64,000 nucleotides of DNA from Aurantiacibacter marinus (lineage in GTDB: Bacteria; Pseudomonadota; Alphaproteobacteria; Sphingomonadales; Sphingomonadaceae). The notes under the pieces were generated by a model. That model was not told the origin of the DNA, did no database searches, and worked only from the letters and a program-made list of their open reading frames with translations. The stretch lies in the NCBI RefSeq assembly GCF_001021555.1, contig NZ_LDCP01000001.1:434001-498000 (forward strand), written 5' to 3'. The translations under genes were made by a program, and so were the position numbers. Of this stretch, positions 35,123-43,650 are shown piece by piece. How positions within the stretch are numbered: the stretch's first letter is position 1; every line of letters starts with the position of its first letter.

Positions 35123-35881
35123 ATGCTGAAGATTGAAAACCTCTCCGCCGAAATTACCGTTGCAGATGGGGCAAAGCCGATCCTGAAGGGCCTCAGCCTT
35201 GAAGTGAATGCGGGCGAAATCCACGCGATCATGGGTCCCAATGGCGCGGGCAAATCGACGCTCGCCTACGTTCTGGGTGGCCGTCCGGGTTACGAAGTGA
35301 CCGGCGGATCGGTGACGTTCAACGGGCAGGACCTGCTTGAAATGGAGCCGCATGAGCGCGCCGCTGCGGGCATGTTCCTTGGTTTCCAGTATCCGGTTGA
35401 AATTCCCGGCGTTTCCAACGTGCAGTTCCTGCGCGAGGCGCTGAATTCGCAGCGCAAGGCACGCGGTGAAGAGCCTTTGTCAGGTGGTGATTTCCTGAAG
35501 CTGGCGCGCGAAAAGGCCGCGCTGCTGAAGCTCGACATGGAAATGCTGAAGCGGCATGTAAACGTCGGCTTCTCCGGCGGCGAGAAGAAGCGCAACGAGA
35601 TGGTCCAGATGGGCATTCTCGATCCGGCCTTCGCCATTCTGGACGAGACCGACAGCGGCCTCGACATTGATGCGCTGCGTATTGTCGGCGACGGCATCAA
35701 CGCCATCATGCGCGACCCTGCAAAGGGCGTGCTGCTGATCACCCATTACCAGCGCCTGCTCGACTATGTGCAGCCCGATTTCGTCCATATCCTGTCAGAT
35801 GGTGCCATCGTGAAGACCGGCAGTGCCGATCTCGCGAAGCAACTTGAGGCAGAGGGCTATGACGAGGTGATGGCCGCATGA
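35123..35881 (+). CDS. sufC: SUF system ATPase SufC
   Basis: ABC-type ATPase that drives SufBCD conformational changes. The 252-residue protein has Walker A GPNGAGKST (about residue 36), the Q-loop FQYPVEIPGV, the signature FSGGEKKRNEM, Walker B ILDETDSGLDIDAL and the H-loop LLITHYQRLL. It lies one base after the 83-residue gene and its stop overlaps sufD by four bases. Confidence 0.97.
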   Translation: MLKIENLSAEITVADGAKPILKGLSLEVNAGEIHAIMGPNGAGKSTLAYVLGGRPGYEVTGGSVTFNGQDLLEMEPHERAAAGMFLGFQYPVEIPGVSNVQFLREALNSQRKARGEEPLSGGDFLKLAREKAALLKLDMEMLKRHVNVGFSGGEKKRNEMVQMGILDPAFAILDETDSGLDIDALRIVGDGINAIMRDPAKGVLLITHYQRLLDYVQPDFVHILSDGAIVKTGSADLAKQLEAEGYDEVMAA

Positions 35882-36642
35882 GTGAAGTTGCAACCCTTCC
35901 CACCACACGCGACGAAGACTGGCGCTATGCTGACCGCGATTACCTCGCGGCAGCCAATCCCGACGCGATCAACCACTGGCGCACGCTGGACGTGCCAGCG
36001 GGCGAAACGCGGCGTGAGGTGCAGATCCATTCCTCTGGCGAGACAACTCCCGGAATGGTCGACCGTTTGCGCGTGCATGTCGGCGCAGGCGGCCGTTTTG
36101 AAGCCTTTGTCACTATCGCGGGCGGCAAGTACCAGCGCGTAGAAATCGAAGTCACGCTGGAAGAAGGCGCGCATTTTGAATTTGGCGGCGTGACCCTTGG
36201 CGGCGACGACAAGGTGCAGGAATTTGTGACGCGCACGATTCATGCCCATCCGAATGCCACGAGCAATCAGGTGGTTCGTGCCGTCCAGTGGGGCCACTCG
36301 ACCGGCAATTTCCTTGGCCGCATCGAAGTTGCGCGCGATGCGCAGAAGACCAATGCAGCGCAGAATTTCCGCGCGATCCTGCTGGAAAAGGGCGCGAGCG
36401 CCAACACCAAGCCGGAGCTGGAGATTTTCGCAGACGATGTGCTGTGCGCGCATGGTGCGGCGATTGGCCAGCTGGATGAAATGGCGCGCTATTACATGGC
36501 CAGCCGGGGCATAGCGCCCCATGTGGCGAAAAAGCTGCTGGTGCAGGCGTTCATCGGCGATGCCTTTGTGGCTGTTGAAGACGATCAGGCCCGCGACCGG
36601 ATGCTGGAAGAAACGCTGGCTTTCCTGGAGGATACACTGTGA
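35878..36642 (+). CDS. sufD: Fe-S assembly subunit SufD (short form)
   Basis: SufB paralogue completing the SufBCD complex. The 254-residue protein is far shorter than the roughly 420 residues of E. coli SufD, as is usual in sphingomonads. Retained features include TRDEDWRYADR at the start, GRIEVARDAQKTNAAQNFRAILLEKGASANTKPELEIFADDVLCAHGA and the C-terminal SRGIAPHVAKKLLVQAFIGD. These carry the conserved His and Cys (CAHG) of the SufBD interface. Overlaps of four bases on both sides. Confidence 0.93.
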   Translation: MSEVATLPTTRDEDWRYADRDYLAAANPDAINHWRTLDVPAGETRREVQIHSSGETTPGMVDRLRVHVGAGGRFEAFVTIAGGKYQRVEIEVTLEEGAHFEFGGVTLGGDDKVQEFVTRTIHAHPNATSNQVVRAVQWGHSTGNFLGRIEVARDAQKTNAAQNFRAILLEKGASANTKPELEIFADDVLCAHGAAIGQLDEMARYYMASRGIAPHVAKKLLVQAFIGDAFVAVEDDQARDRMLEETLAFLEDTL

Positions 36643-37049
36643 AATCCGCCTTTCGCGTAGTCGCTCCCGCATTCGCTCTTGCTTTGGGTGCCTGCTCCAC
36701 GACGAGCCTAGGCAGCGAAGACTCGCTGTATCTCGAACAGGCTCCAGCGCGCCAGACCTATGCTTCGCCGCTTGCCGCCGCAGAGGCGCTGGTTGGGGGG
36801 CATCCTGAATCGATGGAAGGCCGGCCGACGCTCGATTTGCGCTTTGCGCCGTTGGCAAGTGATCCCTCACGGCTGGAAATGATCGTGATGGTCGAACCGC
36901 TGCTGGACGATTCGGTCGCCGCACAGGAATGGCGCGCAGTCTTGCTGCAAGGCGAGGATAGGCAGTGGCGGGTTACTGAACTTGGTCTGCGCCAGAAATG
37001 CTATCGCAGCAGAAACCCTGACGAATGGGTGGCACGTCTATGTCCGTAA
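36639..37049 (+). CDS. Small lipoprotein of unknown function within the suf operon
   Basis: A 136-residue protein with a lipobox (ALGACST) after a hydrophobic N-terminus. The mature part is mixed, ending GLRQKCYRSRNPDEWVARLCP with two cysteines that may form a disulfide. The GTG start overlaps sufD (GTGA), and the end overlaps sufS by 10 bases. A secreted lipoprotein is unexpected inside a cytosolic assembly operon; no family recognised. Confidence 0.7.
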   Translation: MKSAFRVVAPAFALALGACSTTSLGSEDSLYLEQAPARQTYASPLAAAEALVGGHPESMEGRPTLDLRFAPLASDPSRLEMIVMVEPLLDDSVAAQEWRAVLLQGEDRQWRVTELGLRQKCYRSRNPDEWVARLCP

Positions 37050-38239
37050 GTGAAACTCTCTCCCGCCCGTTGGCCGACCGTGCTGATTTCCCCGGCTTGG
37101 TGACATCTGACGGCGCGCCGTGGCACTATCTTGACAGTGCGGCGACTGCGCAAAAGCCGCAGAAGGTGATTGATGCGCTGACGAATGCGGTCGGCAGGGA
37201 TTTTGCGACGGTCCACCGCGGCGTTTACGCGCGCTCCGCCAACATGACGCGCGCGTTCGAAGACGCGCGGCGCAAGGTTGCTGCCTTCATCGGCGGGGCG
37301 GAGGCCGAGCTGGTCTTCACCCGCGGCGCAACCGAGGCGATCAATCTGGTCGCCTATGCCTATCCCGATAAGGGCCGCGTGCTGCTGTCGGAGCTGGAGC
37401 ATCATTCCAATATCGTGCCATGGCAATTGGCCGGGTGGCAGGTGGATGTCTGTCCGCTGACCTCCGATGGCCAGATCGATCTCGATGCCGCTGAAGCCAT
37501 GCTGACGCGTGAGCACACGATGGTCAGCTTCGCGCATGTTTCCAATGTCTTGGGCAGCACGCTCGATGGCAAACGGGCAGCTGATCTGGCGCACTCTGTC
37601 GGCGCGAAACTGCTGCTCGACGGGTGTCAGGCCGTACCTCGTCTGCCGGTCGATGTGGCCGCGCTCGATTGCGATTTCTACGCCTTCTCGGCGCATAAGT
37701 TGTACGGCCCAACGGGTATCGGCGCGCTGTGGGGCCGGGCGGAATTGCTTGGCGCCATGCCGCCATGGCAAGGCGGCGGGGCAATGATCGACCAGGTCGG
37801 TTTTCACCGCACCACCTATGCTCCCGCGCCGCAGCGTTTCGAGGCGGGAACGCCTGCCATTGTCGAGGCGATCGGCTTTGGCGCGGCGTGTGATTACACC
37901 GCAGCCATCGGGCTGGAGGCGATCCACGCGCACGAAAGCCGCCTGGTGGCCCAGACCCGCGAAGCGCTGGGCGCGATGAATGATGTTACGCTGTATGGCC
38001 CCGCTGACAGCGCGGGCATCGTCAGTTTTCTCATCGATGGTATTCACCCGCACGATTTGGGCACCATATTGGATGAAGAGAACGTGGCGATCCGCGCAGG
38101 ACATCACTGCGCGCAGCCATTGATGGCGAAGCTGGGTATTCCGGCAACCGCCCGCGCCAGTTTCGGCATTTATTCGGATGAAGAAGACGTTGCCGCGCTG
38201 ATGCGCGGAATTGAACGCACAAAAAGGATTTTCGGCTGA
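37040..38239 (+). CDS. sufS: Cysteine desulfurase SufS
   Basis: PLP-dependent enzyme releasing persulfide sulfur from cysteine for cluster assembly. The 399-residue class V aminotransferase has LDSAATAQKPQKVIDA, FTRGATEAINLVAYA, SELEHHSNIVPWQ, GCQAVPRLPVDVAALDCDFYAFSAHKLYGPTGIGALWG (PLP lysine in SAHK), and RAGHHCAQPLM containing the catalytic cysteine. ATG 37040 lies inside the end of the lipoprotein gene. No sufE gene is present in this operon. Confidence 0.96.
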   Translation: MSVSETLSRPLADRADFPGLVTSDGAPWHYLDSAATAQKPQKVIDALTNAVGRDFATVHRGVYARSANMTRAFEDARRKVAAFIGGAEAELVFTRGATEAINLVAYAYPDKGRVLLSELEHHSNIVPWQLAGWQVDVCPLTSDGQIDLDAAEAMLTREHTMVSFAHVSNVLGSTLDGKRAADLAHSVGAKLLLDGCQAVPRLPVDVAALDCDFYAFSAHKLYGPTGIGALWGRAELLGAMPPWQGGGAMIDQVGFHRTTYAPAPQRFEAGTPAIVEAIGFGAACDYTAAIGLEAIHAHESRLVAQTREALGAMNDVTLYGPADSAGIVSFLIDGIHPHDLGTILDEENVAIRAGHHCAQPLMAKLGIPATARASFGIYSDEEDVAALMRGIERTKRIFG

Positions 38240-38724
38240 TGACTGAACAGACCGCGACCAAAGATGAAGGCGACACGATGAAAAAGCCGCCGCGTGCACG
38301 GGTTTCCGACGCGCCCTTGCCCGATGAGGAAACGGCAGGCGCGAAGCTGGAGCGCAAGCGCGATTATCTCGACGGTTTTCTGGCAAAGAAGCCCGAGAAC
38401 GTGCCCACCGGCGATCCGGGCGGCGAATTGCACCAGACCGTGATTGATGCGCTGAAAGAGATCTATGATCCGGAAATTCCGGTGAATATTTATGACCTCG
38501 GCCTGATCTACAATGTCGAAGTGGCAGACGATGTCGATGTCGTCGTCACCATGACGCTGACCACACCGAATTGCCCGGTCGCCGAAACCATGCCGCAGGA
38601 GATCGAAATGCGCGTGATGGGCCTGCCGGGCGTGCGCGATGCCGAAGTTGTCATCACATGGGACCCGCCGTGGGATCCATCCAAGATGAGCGACGAAGCG
38701 CGGCTCGAACTGGGGATGCTGTGA
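38239..38724 (+). CDS. sufT: SufT/DUF59 iron-sulfur assembly protein
   Basis: MIP18/PaaD-family (DUF59) protein used in iron-sulfur cluster maturation. Residues 1-55 form a charged Lys/Glu-rich extension. The DUF59 domain (about 70-160) has LKEIYDPEIPVNIYDLGLIY, TMTLTTPNCPVAETMP with the conserved Cys, and VVITWDPPWDPSKMSDEARLELG. Start and stop each share one base with sufS and sufA. Confidence 0.93.
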   Translation: MTEQTATKDEGDTMKKPPRARVSDAPLPDEETAGAKLERKRDYLDGFLAKKPENVPTGDPGGELHQTVIDALKEIYDPEIPVNIYDLGLIYNVEVADDVDVVVTMTLTTPNCPVAETMPQEIEMRVMGLPGVRDAEVVITWDPPWDPSKMSDEARLELGML

Positions 38725-39086
38725 TGACCGAAATGACAAAAACCCGTCCCGCTCCGAAAGCTGCCGTCAATCTCACCCCTGCCGCCGAGCAGCGCGTGGC
38801 AGATCTGATGGCGAAGGCGCCGGCTGACGCGATTGGCGTCAAGCTGTCGACACCGCGGCGCGGCTGTTCGGGCCTCGCCTATTCGGTCGATTATGTCTCC
38901 GAGGAAGTCGCTTTCGACGAGAAGATCGAGACACCCGGCGGGGTGTTCTACATCGACGGCGCGAGCGTGCTTTACCTGATCGGCAGCACGATGGATTGGG
39001 TGGAAGACGATTTCACCGCCGGCTTTACTTTTGAAAACCCCAACGCCAAGGGCGCCTGTGGTTGCGGTGAAAGTTTTATGGTCTGA
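38724..39086 (+). CDS. sufA: SUF A-type iron-sulfur carrier
   Basis: The last gene of the suf operon. It is a 120-residue HesB/IscA-fold carrier with cysteines in RRGCSGLAYSV and at the C-terminus ACGCGESF, in the usual Cys...Cys-x-Cys arrangement. VKLSTPRRGC is the family's first block. Nearby ErpA (8130-8456) is the other A-type carrier. Located 1 base overlapping sufT. Confidence 0.94.
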   Translation: MTEMTKTRPAPKAAVNLTPAAEQRVADLMAKAPADAIGVKLSTPRRGCSGLAYSVDYVSEEVAFDEKIETPGGVFYIDGASVLYLIGSTMDWVEDDFTAGFTFENPNAKGACGCGESFMV

Positions 39087-39095
39087 GGATCGCGA

Positions 39096-40037
39096 TCAGG
39101 CTCTGCCTGTTTCCTCAGCAATAAATTCCAGCAGCGCCTGATCATAGGCGTCGACTTTGCCGCCCAGTTCAATCTGCGTGTCGAGCCATTCCTGCTCCGG
39201 GCGGGTTACAGCTGCGTCGGCAGCGACCTGGCCTTCACGGTCATCGCTCTTGTCACGCTTGCCGAAAACCATACCAAAGGCGTTGGGTGCGGCTATGGCC
39301 ATTTCGCCCATAAAGCGACCAACGCTGGCCTTGTTGTCGGCGATGAAAGCATCCAGCTCCATCTGGCGTTCGCGGCTGATTTGGCCTGCGCCGTTTGCAA
39401 AACCCATCAGGTAATTGCCGACAGCCTGTACGAACAGGCGCTTGAATTCAGGTGCATTGGCGGCCTGGCCGGACGCGTCTTTGATGCGGAACAGCATTTC
39501 GGCTTCGCGGCGGCTGACGGCGGCAGGGCGATCACTTGCCTGGCCAAAAACGACGCGGCGCAGCAATTTGCACTCAGCTGCTGTAACATGCGTATCCGAC
39601 AACCCGCCGCCATCGCGGGTGGGGCCGGTGCCAGTCAGCACTTCGGCCTCAATCACTTCAAGAACATAGTCCTTGAGCACTTCGGGGACATTCTTCGCCT
39701 TTTCGATAATGCGGGTGAGCAATTCCAACTCTGTCATGGAACAGACGCGGCCATCGGCCTTCACCTGGCTCACCAACCAGCGGGCTTCTTCCTCGCTGGC
39801 GTAACCGCGCGGTTCGCTGCCTTCGAGCACGTGCTGCTGGATCGCTTCTACGAAAAAGTCGCTCCATTGCGCGGTTGGATTTTCCGTCGCATGCTCGGCC
39901 GCGAAGATCGCCTGCGCTTCGGCGCGGGTCATTTTGCCATCGGCCCAGCCGGCATGGCGCATGGCCAGAATTTCATCGGGACAAATGCCACCATCGGTAG
40001 CGGCGTCACGTGCGATATCGGCGAAATGCATGCTCAT
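39096..40037 (-). CDS. Three-repeat helical protein of unknown function
   Basis: A 313-residue soluble protein with three degenerate repeats of about 80-95 residues. Each contains an acidic ADG-type segment, an aliphatic helix, and a W/F-x-x-x-A-[hydrophobic] helix that ends [V/L]-L/M-x-G: ADGKMTRAEAQAIF...VLEG, ADGRVCSMTELELL...VLTG, and PAAVSRREAEMLF...YLMG. These resemble TerB- or EF-hand-like helical pairs. No signal peptide. The start is chosen as ATG 40037 (MSMHF); an open frame extends nine codons further upstream. It is convergent with sufA, 9 bases away. Family not recognised. Confidence 0.72.
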   Translation of the reverse strand: MSMHFADIARDAATDGGICPDEILAMRHAGWADGKMTRAEAQAIFAAEHATENPTAQWSDFFVEAIQQHVLEGSEPRGYASEEEARWLVSQVKADGRVCSMTELELLTRIIEKAKNVPEVLKDYVLEVIEAEVLTGTGPTRDGGGLSDTHVTAAECKLLRRVVFGQASDRPAAVSRREAEMLFRIKDASGQAANAPEFKRLFVQAVGNYLMGFANGAGQISRERQMELDAFIADNKASVGRFMGEMAIAAPNAFGMVFGKRDKSDDREGQVAADAAVTRPEQEWLDTQIELGGKVDAYDQALLEFIAEETGRA

Positions 40038-40116
40038 GGGTAATAATGATCCCTTCGTTTGCATCCCGTTTGCCCGAACAGGCTTAAATTCGCGTTACCA
40101 GGCTACCCCCGCGTTT

Positions 40117-40557
40117 CTATTGTGAGCGGGACAGCGCCTGGATGCAGGCCAGGCGGTCCACCGCCGCCCCATCCGATGCGCGGCGCGCTTCTACCCAGGT
40201 TGCAACCGGAACGGCCCCCTGAGCGAGCGGATATAGGAAAACATCGAGCACACAGGCCTCCCCCGCGAATTGCAGTTTGCGCATATCGCCTTCCACCACA
40301 TCAAGCCGGGGCTGGCCAAAGCGGCGCTGCAAAGTGCCCGCTTCCTCCCGGATAATGCCGCCAAGACCGGGACCTTCCATGATCTGGGGTGCGGGCATGC
40401 CGCCAACCGAACCGGGGGGCGGTCCTGACGGCCGCGTGGGTGGCACCTGCGTTGTGGCATCGGGCCGTGGCGGTGGTGGCGGCGCCTGCTGTCTCTGCGG
40501 TGTCGAGACACAGGCGGACAGCAGCGTGGCAGTGAGGAGGATGGGTATCAGGCGCAT
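40117..40557 (-). CDS. Small lipoprotein with proline-rich linker
   Basis: A 146-residue protein with a lipobox (LLSACVS) after a short hydrophobic signal, a proline-rich linker (residues 25-50) and a folded C-terminal domain starting GIIREEAGTLQRRFGQPRLD. That domain has the conserved pattern KLQFAGEACVLDVFLYPL and a Cys near each end. Function unknown. It is four bases from the EI24 gene stop and presumably cotranscribed. Confidence 0.7.
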   Translation of the reverse strand: MRLIPILLTATLLSACVSTPQRQQAPPPPPRPDATTQVPPTRPSGPPPGSVGGMPAPQIMEGPGLGGIIREEAGTLQRRFGQPRLDVVEGDMRKLQFAGEACVLDVFLYPLAQGAVPVATWVEARRASDGAAVDRLACIQALSRSQ

Positions 40558-40560
40558 ATA

Positions 40561-41280
40561 TCAGGCGGCAATCATTTTGCGGTTGGAACGATGAACGAGA
40601 TGTGTCGCACTGGCCGCGCCAAGCACGGGGGCGAGAAAATTGACAAACGGCACCGCAAGCATGGCGGCAATCAGCCCGCCCAGCATAAACCGTTCGCCCG
40701 GCCCGACAGGCGATAAAGCGGCCTTGTTCTGCCGGTGCCGCAGCCACACCATATCCTGCAACTCGCGGCCCACCAGCAGGGCATTCACCAGCCAGAACAC
40801 CGCAAACGTACCCACTCCGGTGAACAACAGGATCAGCGCGATAGGCGCGGCAATCATGTTCGCCAGCAAGTTACGTCCGGCGGCGCGCGCGGCATTGCCC
40901 GCTTGTTCGCCAAAGCTCAGCTCCCGCGCCACGCTCGCCTCTCCCGGATAATGCCGCCGCTCGACTGCGGCCACCACATCATCGGCAAAAAACTGCACGA
41001 CGCCCATCGCCACCACGCGCCACACCAGCCACAGGCCAAGCAGCGCCAGCATCAGCGACAGAAGTTCGCGAATCGCGCCCGCGCCTTCAAACATGCCGTC
41101 TTCCAAGCCCCCGCGAGCGAGCAGCCAGTCCAGCAGATACCAGCCCGCCGCCGCGACAATTATGAAGGCGACCAGCGTAACTGCGATGCTTTTGAGCAAG
41201 ATGCGCAGCACGGCCCCGTCGAACAATTGTCCGAAACCCAGTGCCAGAGAGGGGGCCAATGAGGATGTGAGCGATGCCAT
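40561..41280 (-). CDS. EI24/CysZ-like membrane protein
   Basis: A 239-residue integral membrane protein with at least five hydrophobic segments, including ILLKSIAVTLVAFIIVAAAGWYLLDWLL near residue 28 and FTGVGTFAVFWLVNALLVGRE near residue 150. EI24-family members include CysZ, a sulfate transporter; sulfate transport here is inference. It is divergent from the kinase gene at 41361, and the 80-base gap between them holds both promoters. Confidence 0.75.
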   Translation of the reverse strand: MASLTSSLAPSLALGFGQLFDGAVLRILLKSIAVTLVAFIIVAAAGWYLLDWLLARGGLEDGMFEGAGAIRELLSLMLALLGLWLVWRVVAMGVVQFFADDVVAAVERRHYPGEASVARELSFGEQAGNAARAAGRNLLANMIAAPIALILLFTGVGTFAVFWLVNALLVGRELQDMVWLRHRQNKAALSPVGPGERFMLGGLIAAMLAVPFVNFLAPVLGAASATHLVHRSNRKMIAA

Positions 41281-41360
41281 CGGCGCTTGCGATTGCGCGG
41301 CCCTTCCGCCAAGTCAACGCCGACGCGGCGAAACACGCCGAAAATCGCTCAGGAGACTGC

Positions 41361-42356
41361 ATGACTACCCCCCGTTACGACGTAATCGCCATCGGCAATG
41401 CCGTGGTTGACGTGATCGCTTCTTGCAAAGATGAATTGATCGACGAGCTTGGCCTCAACCGCGGCGGCATGACGCTGATCGATGCAGATGGCGCTACGTC
41501 GCTTTATGCTGCGATGGGTCAGGCGCGCGAGGTTTCTGGCGGATCGGCAGCGAATACGTTGGCGGGTGCTTCGTTGCTGGGCCTGCAATGCGCTTTTGTT
41601 GGCCAGGTGTGCGATGATCAGCTGGGCGAGGTGTTCACGCATGATATGCGCGCCACCGGCATTGATTTCGATACTGCTCCGCTGACGGGCGAGCCCCCGA
41701 CGGGCCGCTGCCTGATCTTTGTCACCCCCGATGGGGAGCGCACGATGAACACCTTCCTTGGCGCAGGGCAGTATCTGCCCGCCACTGCGCTTGATGAAGA
41801 ACTGATCGCCAGCGGCGCAATCCTGTATCTCGAAGGCTATCTGTGGGATCCGGAAGAGCCGCGCAAAGCCATGCGCCGTGCCATCGAAGTGGCCCGCAAG
41901 GCTGGCCGCAAGATCGCCTTCACCGCCAGCGAAAGCTTTGTGATTGATCGCCATGGTGATGATTTCCGCGCCATGATCGAAGACGGCGTGATCGACATAT
42001 TGTTCGTCAACGAAAGCGAACTGGCCACGCTGACCGGCGAAGACGATTTCGAAGCCGGCATCGCGGCGGTTGCAGGCAAAGTGCCGGTGCTGGTCGCAAC
42101 CCGCAGCGAAAAGGGCGCCGTTGCCATCGCCCATGGAGAGCGCGCCGAAGTCGCTGCCGAACCCATCGCCAAGGTTGTGGACACAACCGGCGCAGGCGAC
42201 CAATTCGCTGCCGGCTTCCTGTCCGGCCACGCGAAGGGTGAACCCTTGGCGCAGTGCCTGAAGCGCGGCGCGGTGGCAGCAGCCGAAGTAATCAGCCATT
42301 ACGGCCCGCGCCCCGAAGTCGATATGAAAGCCCTGATGGCTGAAAAGCTGGGCTGA
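41361..42356 (+). CDS. PfkB-family sugar/nucleoside kinase, adenosine kinase-like
   Basis: Ribokinase-fold enzyme, most similar to bacterial adenosine kinases. It has YDVIAIGNAVVDVIASC, VSGGSAANTLAG, GPSF-region-like GAGQYLPATALDEE, and the DTTGAGDQFAAGFL signature (about residue 273) with the catalytic aspartate. 331 residues. AGGAGA lies six bases before the ATG. Substrate is not proven, since related enzymes use ribose, nucleosides or fructose. Confidence 0.85.
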   Translation: MTTPRYDVIAIGNAVVDVIASCKDELIDELGLNRGGMTLIDADGATSLYAAMGQAREVSGGSAANTLAGASLLGLQCAFVGQVCDDQLGEVFTHDMRATGIDFDTAPLTGEPPTGRCLIFVTPDGERTMNTFLGAGQYLPATALDEELIASGAILYLEGYLWDPEEPRKAMRRAIEVARKAGRKIAFTASESFVIDRHGDDFRAMIEDGVIDILFVNESELATLTGEDDFEAGIAAVAGKVPVLVATRSEKGAVAIAHGERAEVAAEPIAKVVDTTGAGDQFAAGFLSGHAKGEPLAQCLKRGAVAAAEVISHYGPRPEVDMKALMAEKLG

Positions 42357-42363
42357 CCTGAAG

Positions 42364-42402
42364 AGAGGGTGACAAAGGCTACACCGTGTCACCCTCTGAT
42401 TT
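42364..42402 (+). terminator. Intrinsic terminator downstream of the PfkB kinase
   Basis: A perfect 11-bp inverted repeat (42364-42374 with 42387-42397, 12-base loop) followed by GATTTT, starting 8 bases after the kinase stop. Confidence 0.85.
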
Positions 42403-42530
42403 TGGCGTGTTTCCGTAGCTTTTACAAAGCGTTGCCAGCCACACGCGGCGGGTGACACTTTGCGTCTGAATTGTTGGCTCTGGCTGGTTTCAACGTTGGG
42501 CATCACTGCCATGACTGGGCGCAAATCCAG

Positions 42531-42579
42531 AGAGTAGGAAAGCCGCGCTTGATCGCGAAATGCTACTCTGCGGCTTTTT
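42531..42579 (+). promoter_or_regulatory. Two interleaved inverted repeats ending in a U-run, ahead of the S41 peptidase
   Basis: AGAGTAG (42531-42537) pairs with CTACTCT (42563-42569), and AAAGCCGC (42539-42546) pairs with GCGGCTTT (42570-42577), followed by T-run to 42579. The two stems interlock (a-b-a'-b'), giving either a pseudoknot or mutually exclusive anti-terminator and terminator folds, 38 bases before the S41 gene. The remainder of 42403-42616 holds nothing else recognised. Confidence 0.55.
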
Positions 42580-42616
42580 ACATCCAAGGTTCAGCTTCAA
42601 ATTGCACACTAGATCC

Positions 42617-43648
42617 ATGGTCAGATACTTCATTGCCCTCGCTCTGCTATGCGCGCCGGTATCGGCGTCTGCGCAGGACACCGAACAGCCTCCGCCACAG
42701 GACTATCTCCTCGAAGCCCTGTTGATGTTGCAGTATAACCATTACCGCTCTGACGATGCAGATTGGGACGTGCTGCGGGCTGAAGCGGCAGAGGTCTTTT
42801 ACGCAGGGGGCCGCAATATTCCCGCTGCGCATGCCGCTATTCGCCATGTGATCGAAGGGCTCGGTGAACGGCATAGCTATCTTGCTACCCCCGATATGGT
42901 CGCTGCCGACAGGGTATATTCCCCCGGCCAGAATTCCAGCGAGAGCGTCGAAAGCGCCGACGAAGCTGGACCGACAGAACCCGCTCCGCAGCCCGTGCCG
43001 ATATGGCGCGCCGTCAACGGCGGTATCGGCTATGTCGCTTTGCCAGCACTCAATATGAACCGTGGCGGCAATGAACTGGCTGCGCGATATACGGCAGCGC
43101 TGACCGATGGCCTTATCCAGCTCGATGAGGATGCGAGTTGCGGCTGGATCGTGGATCTGCGCGGCAATGAAGGCGGCAATATGTGGCCGATGCTGGCGGG
43201 GTTGGACCCGCTGCTGGGCGAGGCACCCTTCGGGTTTTTCATTGAGCGCGGGCGCGATTTGCCATGGGCGCGCACGGCTGACGGTATCGCGACCGTGCAA
43301 GAGGCGGACATGGCAATCGCCGCTGCATTTACGCTACGCAATGCAGACAAGCCGCTTGCTGTTGTTTTGAGCGGGCGCACCTCCAGTTCCGGTGAAATGG
43401 TGGCGCTAGCCCTGATTGGCCGCGATGGTGTGCGGACATTCGGCCAGCCGAGCGGAGGATATTCTACCGCCAATTCGACCTATCCGTTGGCGGATGGCGC
43501 CATGCTCGTGATAACGGTTGCCAATGCAGCGGATCGCACGGGGCAAGTGGCCGACGGGCCGCTGATTCCCGATAGTGAACACAGTTACGGGCAGGCCAAT
43601 TTCGCGGCACGCGATTGGCTGCTGGAAGAGTGTATCGGGCCGGGCTGA
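42617..43648 (+). CDS. Secreted S41-family peptidase
   Basis: A 343-residue periplasmic protein with a signal peptide (residues 1-19, ending SASAQ). The C-terminal half is an S41/tail-specific protease domain: GIGYVALPALNM, DASCGWIVDLRGNEGGNMWP (DLRGN-G core), RNADKPLAVVLSGRTSSSGEMVALAL with the catalytic Ser, and GQPSGGYSTANSTY. No PDZ domain is obvious. The S41 fold is clear; the substrate is unknown. Confidence 0.86.
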   Translation: MVRYFIALALLCAPVSASAQDTEQPPPQDYLLEALLMLQYNHYRSDDADWDVLRAEAAEVFYAGGRNIPAAHAAIRHVIEGLGERHSYLATPDMVAADRVYSPGQNSSESVESADEAGPTEPAPQPVPIWRAVNGGIGYVALPALNMNRGGNELAARYTAALTDGLIQLDEDASCGWIVDLRGNEGGNMWPMLAGLDPLLGEAPFGFFIERGRDLPWARTADGIATVQEADMAIAAAFTLRNADKPLAVVLSGRTSSSGEMVALALIGRDGVRTFGQPSGGYSTANSTYPLADGAMLVITVANAADRTGQVADGPLIPDSEHSYGQANFAARDWLLEECIGPG

Positions 43649-43650
43649 TC

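Noticed and set aside
41349-42587. About 410-codon minus-strand frame opposite the PfkB kinase
   Set aside because: The kinase frame carries the full PfkB signature; the antisense product lacks features and crosses a terminator.
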